This document shows, in pieces, positions 12,141 to 22,632 of a stretch of DNA of 64,000 nucleotides (position 1 is its first letter; each line of letters begins with the position of its first letter). The translations under genes and the position numbers were made by a program. Where the stretch lies: contig MU266344.1 of assembly GCA_021014945.1 (NCBI GenBank), positions 158,563-222,562 on the forward strand, read 5' to 3'. Under the pieces are notes generated by a model that had not been told where the DNA came from, made no database searches, and was given only the letters and a program-made list of their open reading frames with translations. The DNA comes from Leucogyrophana mollusca. Its lineage: Eukaryota; Basidiomycota; Agaricomycetes; Boletales.

Positions 12141-12691
12141 GCACCGGAAGTTGTGGTAATCAGCAGGTGAACAGTAGCGGCAGTTGGCTCTACGACACTG
12201 CTGGGATCTAAATCTAACTCTGGATAAAAAAGCAATAAATATTGAGACCCGTAGGTCTACCACTCCGGGAAAGCGTGTCATCCTTGTGCAGGGGCCATGA
12301 GATGAGCGAAGTCTTCGTGAAAACATCAGGCACATCATAACCAGAAAAGGAAATTACTGGAAGTGGCAACCAAAAAGTTTGTGCCTTCAGAGAAATAGAC
12401 TTCTCTGTATCGTTCCAATTTTACGTATGTCACCCCGAAGGGGACAATACTGAAGGAGAAAGTGCCCAGAATGCGAGCAGAGTTCTGTTTTTGAGCTTGG
12501 AAGCGGGTGAGGAGGAGCACATCGAAAATGGGTATGATCGGCCAAATGTGGTAATTCCCTGTCACATTCAACTCCGCGGCATCCAGCCGTAACCCAACGA
12601 CAGTCAAGAAGGGTGAGCGCTAAGAGCTTTCCGCAAACACAAACATGCGATGTTGGATTGCGAGCGTAAGTTAGAACTCGTTTTCCAGTAC

Positions 12692-12894
12692 GTTTCGGAA
12701 CGTTGTATCGATCCGGAATTTTTTCAGCCTTAGTTTTTTTTTACTCCGAGCAAATTCCAGCCACCACATCACTGCGGCATGATCCTGCCAGTGCTGAACT
12801 GGGCACCTGGTGGCTCGGCATGTCTCGGCACCACTAACCTGAGTTCGATGTCCGATATATTGCCAAAAATGGAAGCACTACAACGTTCCGAAAC
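12692..12894 (-). mobile_element. MITE-like element, long copy
   Basis: A 203-bp element with inverted ends GTTTCGGAACGTTGTATCG and the complement of GTTTCGGAACGTTGTAGTG. Read on the minus strand it shares with 12006-12140 the order: terminal repeat, TTTTTGGCAATATATC, GTGCCGAGA-ATGCCGA, A-tract, AAGGCTG-AAAAA, terminal repeat. It carries about 70 bp of extra interior, so the other element looks like an internal deletion derivative. Non-coding. Confidence 0.7.
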
Positions 12895-14108
12895 GCACTG
12901 CAAATTTAACCATCGCGCCCATCCTGTTTTCATTGGAGGCACCGTGACGTTCAAGCTGAAATTGAGGCGTGTCAACTTGCTAACTTTACCACTCCTCGAT
13001 CGCAGGGCTAAATAACGAATTTGACTTCACCCAAGCCAATTGCTAGGGTGCAGACATCCTCTCGCCCTCATTATCCATGCCAAACCTTGTGATCAGTAAG
13101 CAGTGCTCTTTCACATGCTACCCAGACTTTGCCCAGGCTGTCATCGTGACAGCTCTCGTTTTAGTGACCATACCGTGCTACCATGACATGACTATTGGGG
13201 ACTTGCCTTGCCTGGTAGATACAGGTTCCGCCGAGGAGCTTGAGCTTTGTCCGACCGCGGTTTGGTGTAAGGTCGCCTGTGCGCACTCCCGCCACCAGTA
13301 ACCATGCACCCACCCTCGGTGCTGGAGTGGGTCGGGGTGTTTCGGTCGAGGACCAGCATACCAGGTCAGTTCACCTCCGTTGCTAGAAACATGTATGGAC
13401 ATTTGTTTGTTGACGGAGAGCGATTCGCTAGCATGAGGACCGCATATCCCGGCAGCCAGAGGCAAAAAGACGAGGTTAATTATTCTTTATGCAGTCGGCC
13501 ATACCCCGAGGATCCAATATCCTTGGCACTAGCGGAGGCCGCGTGTTTACCCCACCTGCCAGTGAGTGACTTGAAAATGTACCTCAACCCTTTCAACTCG
13601 ACGTCACGACGCTCCCGCAGCAGCACCCCCTCGTACAACTCGTGATATTACCCCCTGTCATTCTGGGTGGAAACGGTCCATTGAACAGAGAACTGCTGAC
13701 CCCCTTATTGGGGCTGGACAGCTTTTCGACACAGCCGCGGGCTCGTCCGGTCCCTGACATGGTGGTGCACCCAAGGCGTTTTGAGCCCTTTATGTTTCGC
13801 AATACTCACTGCCTCCCAGTTACATCACAAAATGAGCTTGAATTTCTCTGGGCACGGCAATGCGAGTTACAGGCACCCAGGATGTCAGAGCATGCCAGTG
13901 GTATGTTAGGTTAGTACCTAATATCAGGATCGGAAAGGCGCTGGCGGGTTGAATTGTCGTCTGGCGATCACGAGGTGAATGCGAGCTGGTGTCCTTGGTC
14001 GGAACTGATCTCCGGCGCCCTATAAGACAAGGACCTCCCGTCTTGATATCTCACCATTGTATATCTGAATATCCCCCTTCGTCATACCTCAACACTTGAA
14101 TTGGAACT

Positions 14109-14656
14109 ATGATGTCCACGATATCCTTCCTTAACCTCCTTTTCGCGCTGTCGCTTGCTATCTCTGTCAGCGCCAAGTGCAAGTCCTTCGGACTGCAAGG
14201 CCAGCGAGTCTGGGAGATGAGGGTCTTTGGGGAGAAGGACTGTGGTACTAGCCTTGGCCACGAGTACTTCTGGGCCGATGCCTGGGGCTTCCATACTACC
14301 GGGTGCTTCGCGATAAACGTTAGCCTCAAGGGAATCAACGACGTCAAGTCACTCGCCTTCCAAAACTCGGGAGCCTACAGCGTAAAGCTCTACGATAGTA
14401 AGATATTTTGTCAGTATTCATGGACGTGCTCATCCACTGACATTGCGCGTGATCTGCGTTCTGCGTTAGATGACGGCTGCCGTGGCGATCCCTTTGGTAA
14501 GAGTGGCCGCGGCGGTCTCGTCTGTACTGGGACTAATTATGGCCAACATCAGACCATTTCCCCAAGTCAAGCCACGGCACGGATTCTTGGTTATTCCCTG
14601 ACATTGATGGAGGGCCGGACGGATATGAAGGATTTGTAGCCTTCCGCGTCGACTAA
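14109..14656 (+). CDS. Small secreted protein, 139 residues
   Basis: Three exons: 14109-14397, 14470-14496, 14553-14656. The N-terminus MMSTISFLNLLFALSLAISVSA is a classical signal peptide, probably cleaved before KCKSFGL. The mature part has four cysteines (in KCKS, KDCGTS, TGCFA and DNDGCRGD). The C-terminus, reached only by splicing both introns, reads DSWLFPD, GGPDGYEGFVAFRVD. Reading straight through instead would give an unrelated tail, so the spliced model is preferred. The family is not recognised; size, signal peptide and cysteines resemble fungal small secreted proteins, some of which are effectors, but that role is only a possibility. Confidence 0.8.
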
Positions 14657-15417
14657 TCTGGCATGGGGCTTTGTTACATGGTTTGTGTAGTTCTCGTACC
14701 ACTATTGCCTACTGTGCTCATTTCTTATCGGGACTCTGTATTGGTATTACAAGCTCTTGAGACTGTACAATATTTATTTATTCAGGTTCCCATTCAATTC
14801 GCCGACGGTGGTCACCAAGATTTTTGATGTACCTGACATGTCTTGCTCGCCCGGCCTCGAGCTCGAGTACACCATGTCTTCTAGTCCACTTAGGCTGAGT
14901 CGTTGCACAAGACGGTACTCGCGGTGTCTTGGGTGCAGCTTGATTGAGTTGATCGAGCGCCGATCGTAGTTACCAAAACCGTCAAGATGTCACGGCACCG
15001 TGGCTGACTTTTCCGCCCTGCATTGGCGCTTACTAAGTTACTTAAATAACATTTGACGCGCTCGGCGCTTGTCGTGGCTCGTGCTCGAAGAAAGGTTCTT
15101 CGATGTCGAGCGGCCCGTGGCTATAAGTGCGAATCAATATTCTCTGCACACGAATGTTCCATCGGCGGGAATCAAAGTCAGCTGTCTCCAGCTCTCACTT
15201 CTACCCCACGTTTTACACCACGCTGCGACATGATCCTGGTTCTTCGACCTGTTCATCCCACGACCAACGGTCATGCGACGGTTGACCGCCAATCCCCACT
15301 TCGTGAATCGGTTACCCGTCTCCGGATGTCGCACTCTGACCATGGCGAAGATTTGGAATAAAAGGCAATGGTCCGAGATTCTAAGCATCGATCCTGGCGT
15401 CCGACGCCTTTTCTGTC
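14657..15417. other. Intergenic, nothing recognised
   Basis: No coding frame with family motifs and no repeat shared with the rest of the window. It serves as 3' flank of the secreted-protein gene and 5' flank of the SMP-30 gene. Confidence 0.5.
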
Positions 15418-16929
15418 ATGATATCAAGTTTCGCTTTCGTTCTTGCCGCCATCACTGCTCGCGCAGTTGCCACAAGCAATAGCGATGACATAGCGATCCC
15501 TCCAGGAGCAGTGGTATGCCCGAGTCTCATCGGGCCGCACTTATATCTCAAATATTTATCCTGCAGTACATCGACCCTCTCACGTATGATGTTCTCGGGC
15601 CCAACAGCACCTGGTATGCCGCTCGCAATACCTCGTCTAGCACGGTTGGCTTCAACCCCACGAACTCCACACCACCGTTCATCCAAGTCTTCGATCCCTC
15701 GTTCCTCTCCATCCTGGGGCCTTCCCCAACATTCCGCCTTATTGCGTCGAACCCCGGCTTTGCATTCGCACACGAAGCTCCCATATACGACGCAGGCAAC
15801 AACTTGCTGTTTTTCTCCAGCAATGATGGAGGACCGCTAGGGTATAACGGATGGTATAATAACAGCGTCGTTAGTTATCTCAATATGACGGAGGTGGACG
15901 AGGCAATCACGGCTGCTGGTACTGGAGCGGACGTTAACGTCCAGATCACGACTGTGAGTTTTGATCTTAACCCGTGAAATTGTTAGACGTACTAACGAGA
16001 AACGATTATAACCACAGCTCAATCTTTCCGATACAGTGCAAATGGTAAACGGAGGAACTGGCCTCTACAAAGGTAACCTCCTTTTCGTCACCTCAGGACG
16101 CGCACTTCTCCCACCCTCAATCGTCCTCGTGAACCCAAACCCGCCATACAACACCACCGTCCTCCTCGACAACTTCTTCGGTCGGCAATTCAACTCGCTA
16201 AATGACGTCAAAATCCTTCCTGGGACGGACATCATTTTCTTCACCGACCCTACGTGTGTTCCTTTACCAGCAATCCTGCGTCAACTGTACTCAACGTGCA
16301 CTACTTCGATCCACATAGATACGGCTACATTAACAAATTCCGCCCCGAGCCAATGATGCCTTCCCAGGTGTACCGATTCGATCCTTCGACTGGTCAAGTC
16401 CGCGTAATTGCAGACCAGTTTACAGAACCGAACGGCGTGGCGTTCACACCTGACGGGAGGACCGCGTTTGTGTAAGTCACCAGCCACTTCCATCACACCC
16501 TACACGGCTCTGCTCAACAGCACGACTCATCTAGGACTGACACGGGTGGAGGAACGATTACTTCAACAATGTAAGTGTCCTTCAGTTTCAGTACCTCTCT
16601 GCATACCCAATACCGACTCCTCTACCCCATCCAGCTATCAATTTGACGTAGACCCGGCCACCCAGTCATTCACCAACCGCCGAGTCTTTGCCTACGCGGA
16701 CTCCGGCGCCCCTGATGGGATCCAACTTGACACGATGGGCAACGTCTACGCGGGCTGTGGCGAGGGCACGCACGTGTGGAACCCTGAGGGAACGCTTATT
16801 GGGAAGTTTTATTTGAATAGCACGACTGCAGAGATGATGTTCACGCAATCGGGGCTTGTGATTTTAGACGAGGAGAGGATGTATTTGGTGGATATTGTGG
16901 CGAGAGGAATGAATCTGGGAACGCTTTAG
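15418..16929 (+). CDS. Secreted SMP-30/gluconolactonase-like beta-propeller
   Basis: Six exons: 15418-15513, 15567-15953, 16018-16253, 16319-16471, 16535-16570, 16635-16929; 400 residues. A signal peptide (MISSFAFVLAAITARAVA) precedes a six-bladed propeller of the SMP-30/gluconolactonase/LRE family. Characteristic metal-site and blade motifs are visible: AHEAPIYD (Glu metal ligand), LNDVKILPG, EPNGVAFTPDGRTAFVTDTG (Asn ligand) and YADSGAPDGIQLDTMGNVYAG (Asp ligand). Several N-X-S/T sequons fit secretion. Relatives include fungal lactonohydrolases, which hydrolyse sugar or aromatic lactones with a divalent cation; the actual lactone is unknown. The 36-nt exon 5 carries the TDTGGG turn, so skipping it would break the fold. 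Confidence 0.9.
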
Positions 16930-17169
16930 AGGGCAGACTACAAATGGTTTGGTCTACGTACGCCTGTGCTACCTCCTCTACTCACTAAATTTTCTTCGAG
17001 CGTTGTGTTCGCTCTCTGCATCTGGGACTGTTGATCGTAGGCGTCATTTCTTGGGCTCAAGTTTTCCCGGGAGACCTGCTCTCTTGTGACTGGGACAATA
17101 TCCAGTAGCAAGAGGCTCCCCTCACCATCTCGCTCCTATGAAGATTCAGTATTGGTGCTCCGGAACCTC

Positions 17170-19661
17170 AAAATTGCAGGTAAGTACCAGTCGGGATTGT
17201 TGAAGCCACATTTCTCGACTCTCTGCCACAACCAACAATCATGAATTCCTCTCCGACTCGTGGCCACGCAATCTCTCCTGTCGGCTTTTCAATGCTATCC
17301 TGCTTGGGCAGGTCGAGCGATCTCTCGCAGTAAGTATCGCACCTAACTGTACCGTATTGACGTTTCTGGAGTCCATCATTCATGGAATGGTGCTTCTTCA
17401 TCACTGTCGCAGCCGACTTCGATTGGGCCGCCTGAACTAGTATCCATCACGGCGCCCGGCAGATTCCTGGTACGTTGATCCTCAACATCAGGTAGCTACC
17501 AAACCCTTGGGAAATCAGGCCAGTATGAATGGTTTTTTGATGCAGATTCCAGTTGATCTGGTTAGCTTAGCAATGCTAAGGGAGGTCCTTTTTATAGCAC
17601 ACGCTCGGGTCGGTCTACTCCCGTCTATTCTCGACCATGATGTGATTGCGCGGCAAACTAGCTCAGGCAGTAATTGAAGAGATATAATGTACTCTGAGGA
17701 GTGCATGGGGAGTCGAGGCTTGTTTTGAACTTGTTTAATCTCTCTCGACCACAGCCACCCCAAACGGGGACGATGATTGGTACGCTCAGCACTCACGTCC
17801 GGTTACGTTGACTCCCAGCAGCGCTGGCCTATACTAGGTAGTATTCTGATTATTCGAACTTTAGAACTGTGGGCACATGCCACTTCATCGAGCACAGCCT
17901 ATGAGGTTTATAAAAACAGTGGATGGTGGACATCCTCGTGGAACACCTTCCTGCGTGCATTCTCCCCAACCATTCTTCAATCATGGAGTCGGATCTTAAA
18001 TCTGCTGGGGTCGACAAGGAACTAATGAAAGTAAGCTGTCCTCGATGACTAGGTCGTTAGAACTCGAGAGTTAATATTCCGTTCGAACAGTATCTCGGAG
18101 GTATGGCCTCTCACCTTTTATCATATGTATTCTGGAACCGTTTCCAACTTTGCAAAGCTATCGCAGTGACCATTCTCGTAAGTATCATTGTCCTGATCGA
18201 ACTTTGTAGATCCTGACGACAAACAGATCTACGACTACGTCTTGACGTTAGACCTTGAACTCAGATTTGTTTGGAGTGGGCCGTGGAGCGCAATGAAGGG
18301 CCTTTATCTCTTTACGAAATACTTACCGTTCATCGACGTTACCCTTATGGTGATTTATCGTGAGTGGATTTGGCTCCACTTGTTGATCAGTTTAAGATTT
18401 CTGTCTACATTTTAGGGGACTTGCTGCCGGAGCCGAGCGATGCAGCGTGCCATTTTGTAATATCTTGTTCTTCTTGTAAGTCCCTGATAAACCCTTCTCG
18501 GTGGTCTAAGATGATGTGTACCTGTGTTCAGACATGTACCCGATTGGTGTGTCTGTCGCAGAAAGTAAGGATTTGGGCATTACTCTGTTCACTGGTCTGA
18601 CCTCCGAAAGTTATCATCATGGTCAGAACTTGGGCCATCTGGGGAAGGGGCCGCAGATTGGCCATCACTTTCACTGTTGTGGGAGTCGCAAGTTTCACTT
18701 CTGTGACCTATTTCATTGCAATGTATGTGAAATCACTGGCTTGTGAGTGCGGTATTCTGCCAGTGGTTTCTTGTTTGACGCTAATGCGCATATACTCTTG
18801 CGCTATCATCTGCCACCCAGTCGTCTCTGTGGTCCGTGACTCGGTGCTCAGCGGTTGCATCGCCACAAGCACAAAAAACGACATTCTTCTGATGCCCTGG
18901 TCCTTATTTCTGGGCATTGAGTCGTGTAAGTAATTGGTTATCTGTGCCACGACCCGCACCTCGTCCAATTCAACCTCAAATCGCGCAGTGTTACTACTTA
19001 TGATGATGGTCCATGCATACCCTGTTGGCAAGTGTCTGCTATGTTATCTTGCGGTATCTGAAGCGCTTATTTGAAGCGAATAGTCAAGCAGAACCGAGAA
19101 ATTACTATGACAGCGCTGTATAGGGTTCTTCTGCGAGATGGTCGGTCAAGTTATTTGAGACTGTCCAATTACCCAGCTGAATCTTCAACAGGAATCGCAT
19201 ACTATGTGGTTTTATTTGGTAAGGGTTGATTCTTCACAGAATATCAAAACTTACTAGAAACCCACAACAGCTCTCTCAGTCGTGAACCTCGGTTTCATCG
19301 CCGGCTCAACGTCAACGGTTAGTTCGTCTCCGATCGCGTTCCTGGAGACACGATCTCTTACCGTCTCCGACAGGAAGTCTTCTCTACGTCTTTTATAATG
19401 TAGGCACCTCGTCTGTTTTTCAGTGTTCCCCGCTAGAGCTTATATTCAACCAGCCCCACGCGAGTGCTTCACGCTGTCTTCGCCACCCGCATCGTTCTGC
19501 ATCTCCGCGAGACTGGCTCTGAAGTGGGTGAAGGAGACGCATTCACCCAATCGACACCCATAGTGTTTGCCCCTAGGGCTACTCAGCTGAGACAGTTCTG
19601 GGATAACAATGGTCGTTATTGCGATGGGGTGGGGGTGGCAATGCCTGTTGAGGGGCGGTAG
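17170..19661. repeat. Right arm of the inverted duplication
   Basis: Inverted counterpart of 9090-11540. The homology runs from about 17175 through the non-coding upstream zone and the whole DUF6533 gene. About 5.6 kb of unrelated single-copy DNA, including the secreted-protein and SMP-30 genes, lies between the arms. The interval 17440-17980 holds the gene's promoter side and no other gene. Confidence 0.8.
17983..19661 (+). CDS. DUF6533 multi-pass membrane protein, intact copy
   Basis: Thirteen exons: 17983-18030, 18091-18177, 18227-18359, 18416-18475, 18532-18564, 18611-18742, 18821-18925, 18989-19027, 19084-19140, 19192-19218, 19271-19317, 19374-19399, 19439-19661; 338 residues in one frame. 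Helices alternate with family motifs: IYDYVLTLDLELRFVW, LYLFTKYLPFIDV, MVRTWAIWGRGRRL, GCIATSTKND..WSLFLGIES, LLLLMMMVHAYPV, LLRDGIAYYVVLF and the basic ATRIVLHLRE near the C-terminus. The DUF6533 family is abundant in Agaricomycetes and has no assigned biochemical role. The intron 19028-19083 starts GCAAGT, whereas the left copy has GTAAGT. The last intron (39 nt) is short and its acceptor is the least certain point. Confidence 0.8.
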
Positions 19662-20344
19662 CAGATTGCAATCACTCCAAGTGAGATATCGATCAGATGG
19701 TGTCCTGAATCTCAAAAGAACTTTCGAGCTGTTATGTGACGCTGACGAATGGCCTCCGCCATCGGCTTAAGAGCTTTAGAATGCAACCGCAGGTCAATAA
19801 AGCAACGGTGCAAGCCCAAGCGGTACACCTCACCAGCAAGCACCACGCTGCATTGTACCTGGTTCTCATACTTGGGTCACGGACGACCGGCCTGCTGGGT
19901 CCCCAGAGTTGAACCAAGTCGCGCACAGTTCTTCCTGGACAGCGCCCTCCCTGGTCCTGAGTTCCTCCGCACGAAGCCTGATCACCGGGCGGGGGCTGGA
20001 AAACAGCACGTTGCCCACGATCTCGATCTCAAGCCGCTCGGGCTGCACAGGGGGGAGTTTGGGTAGTGATTATATTCGGGGATGGTGAGCGCTTGCCACG
20101 CCGCGTAGCTGATCAGTTCGGAACACCCAACAAGCGCTGTGCAAGGGAGGAGAGGGTACCGACGCAACGCGGAAAGTGGAGTTGGTCTGCAGTTGGGAGG
20201 GCCACCAAAGGGCTCACCAACCATGCTCCGTCCATCTCTTGGTTTCGAGGATGTATCTTGAGAGCGCGAATATGAACAGCACTGATGGCCACCGCGGGTA
20301 TTAACCTGACTTCAGACTCATCCACATCGATTGCCCGACCGCCA
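19662..20344. other. Intergenic, nothing recognised
   Basis: Open frames on both strands overlap one another and lack motifs. No repeat relationship to the rest of the window is seen. Confidence 0.45.
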
Positions 20345-21440
20345 AAAGTTGGAGAATTTTAGCTGGGCCAGGGCCCGTGACCACCGACGAGAATGGAGGG
20401 GGATGTAGTGGTTTCTGTTGCAAGGGCAAGGTAGGTGAATTGTAGAACAATAACGAGACGATATTGAATATCGGACAGACACGGTGCAAAGAGTGGAGGA
20501 GCTGGATTTCATGCAGCAGCTGACCGACGTTTTTCAGGACCTTGAAGGCCCGAAACAAACATCGGTGGCAAAGGTCGCGAGAATATTAGATAGCTACCAT
20601 CAATGTAGACATACTCCCCTGCCTTCTAATCTAGCCGCAGCGGATATGAAGTGCTCCCACGATCGTCATCATGGAGGCGCTTCATGGCCGCGCGGCCTTC
20701 ACAAGGGACGAATGTTCTTCGTGCGCTGCGGGGGGTTGTGCGCCACCCGTTCGAACAACGGTCCTCGGGAAAAAAGGGGAATACCCGGACGAGGTTTGCA
20801 TCTTGTTGTTATAATTGAACTTCGACAGTACCAGTGCTGCGAATTTGGGAACTCGGGAGCGCCTTGAGTTCGGGGCGCATGCATGCACTCCGCTGAGGCG
20901 TGTAGTGACGATACGTAGTTGTAGCTTCCCAGCGGCAGCTTGCGCGCCGGATGCCAGCGCGACAAAAGATCATTTATGATCAGTTTAAGCTACCCAGCAG
21001 TCGAACGCAGGGACGAAACTCGGTGCATTGAGGCATCCGCGTGCTGAGCGGGGGTGCGATCCGATGGAAGGCTTGTGAGGGGTTGGAATGTGGGGTATCC
21101 GGTGACAACGAGGATGGGCGGCTCACGAGGTGGGAAGAAGACGATGATCTCCCAGCGCAGCTTGTTAAAGTTGTTTCTCCGCCTGGGACGTGGAAGAGCG
21201 GAAGGTAGTTAGCTGGTCTATGTCAGCTCGAACTTGAGCTCAATGGATCGGACCAGCTCGCTGGGTAGTCACCAGAGCGGCATCGAACCCTAGAATGTCC
21301 TTGATAGCAAGCTGAAATGTCGATGCTGCGCTGGGAGTTTGGGTGTGCTGGGTCGTCGACGGGCGCTGGGGTGTCGAAGGGGTACCAAGATGTCAAAGAC
21401 GTACTGGGACGTGGATGGAATCTTTCTGTTGTGTTCCGCG
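20345..21440 (+). repeat. Repeat family R, copy 1 (5'-truncated)
   Basis: Matches the later part of the units at 25.8-27.9 and 27.9-29.4 kb in the same orientation. Landmarks shared in order include GGTTTCTGTTGCAAGGG, TCTAATCTAGCCGCAGCGG, a CACGATCGTCATCATGG segment, GGCCTTCACAAGGG, GTGCTGCGAATTTGGGA, GGATGCCAGCGCGACAAAAG and GAACCCTAGAATGTCC. It lacks the first ~500 bp of the longer units. The end is built of degenerate 15-20-bp blocks around TGCTGGGAYGTCGA. No convincing coding frame or terminal repeats were found. Confidence 0.75.
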
Positions 21441-22632
21441 ATGTGCTGAACTCAATCGCTTAGTCGGCTGCGGCAATTGTCAGGTCGGAGTGACTCACGT
21501 TGAAAGCGCTTTTGGCACTGTTGGTGGTGGCCCTTTGCAAAGTCACATCTGCAGGGTTATCGAAGGGCTCTGCGGTGTCTTTTTCGTAAGGGCGTGCTTG
21601 AATTCTCAGCTCCTCCGCTCTTACCTTCTGCTGATCGAGCCTCGCTCAAATAGTCATGCAAGTAAGTATCTGGACAAAGTAACCCATCAGTGCGGGTCAC
21701 TGATTGAGCATTGGCGATCTGTCCCGCTTTATTCTGTCACGGTGATCGCCGTTGGGGGACTATGTATGTAACTGGGATGTTCTCATCGAGTCCCACGACA
21801 TGCTGTGGTGGCAGATGAGTCATAACATGCACCTTTCCGGGGGGATCAACTCGACTTCGAGCCACTCACACCAAGGACCAGGCTGGTGATCCATACATGC
21901 ACGCGAAATCCACAGGTATAACCTATTTGCCTCCCCCTCGCTGTGACGAATTTCAGCTCGATTGTATTCATCACTTCTTCGCCACTGCTTTCAAGACCTG
22001 TTTATTGTAGCCACGTTGGTGCGTTTGATGGGCACAGGGTTATGTTGCAAATTTTGGCCATAGCTCGCGGACTTCCCTGGTGGCAAATGAAATCGAGAAC
22101 TTGTCCTCGTGGGGATAGCTGTGGTACATTCTATGGAGATCACGGTGTTCTATCAGGCACGCTGAAACATGAGCGAGCGGTTTGACTTCATCGCAGGGCG
22201 CGGGTCTGCCTTCCTCCCAGCTCATCTCACTTTGGTTCGACTTCCGTTTAATTCAAGGTGAGGTACCCTCAGTAGATTCGAATTCCGGAGAAGATTGACG
22301 TGCGTCGGGATTACAGGAAAACTCAGACAGTCACTTCAGAACCGGTGAACATTTTGCGACGCTTGCCATAGTCCGGTGGAGATTGCGCAGTGTCACAAGT
22401 TCACAACCATCACAATCAGATTCATGTCGTGGACGACGGGAGAACGTCGCTGCGCTACCAAATAACGGTCTGCAGGCTGCTTTCCGCAAAGACGATCCCA
22501 GGACTGCGCAATGATCCTGCCTGCCTTCACTTCTTACTGATCGACATTTCATCATGTGGTCTCTGGGATATATAATTGGGATCTCGCCCTCTGGAAACCA
22601 TCTCCCTCTCTCTGGGCAAGAACGTAGTCATA
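21441..22632. other. Intergenic, nothing recognised
   Basis: No gene-like frame. A short piece near 21795-21830 (GTCCCACGACATGCTGTGG) resembles 25258-25290, which suggests that flanks of the repeat copies are partly shared. Confidence 0.4.

Larger units (their letters stand above)
11560..14108. other. Intergenic, no gene recognised apart from two MITE-like elements
   Basis: Short open frames occur on both strands but none shows a family motif, codon continuity across introns or a paralogue. The two inverted-terminal-repeat elements at 12006-12140 and 12692-12894 are the only structured features. A stretch at 13190-13300 contains PCLVDTGSA, superficially like a retropepsin, but nothing supports it on either side. 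Confidence 0.5.

Noticed and set aside
13190..13300. PCLVDTGSA resembling a retropepsin active site
   Set aside because: The frame is short, with no reverse transcriptase, integrase, zinc knuckle or LTR around it.
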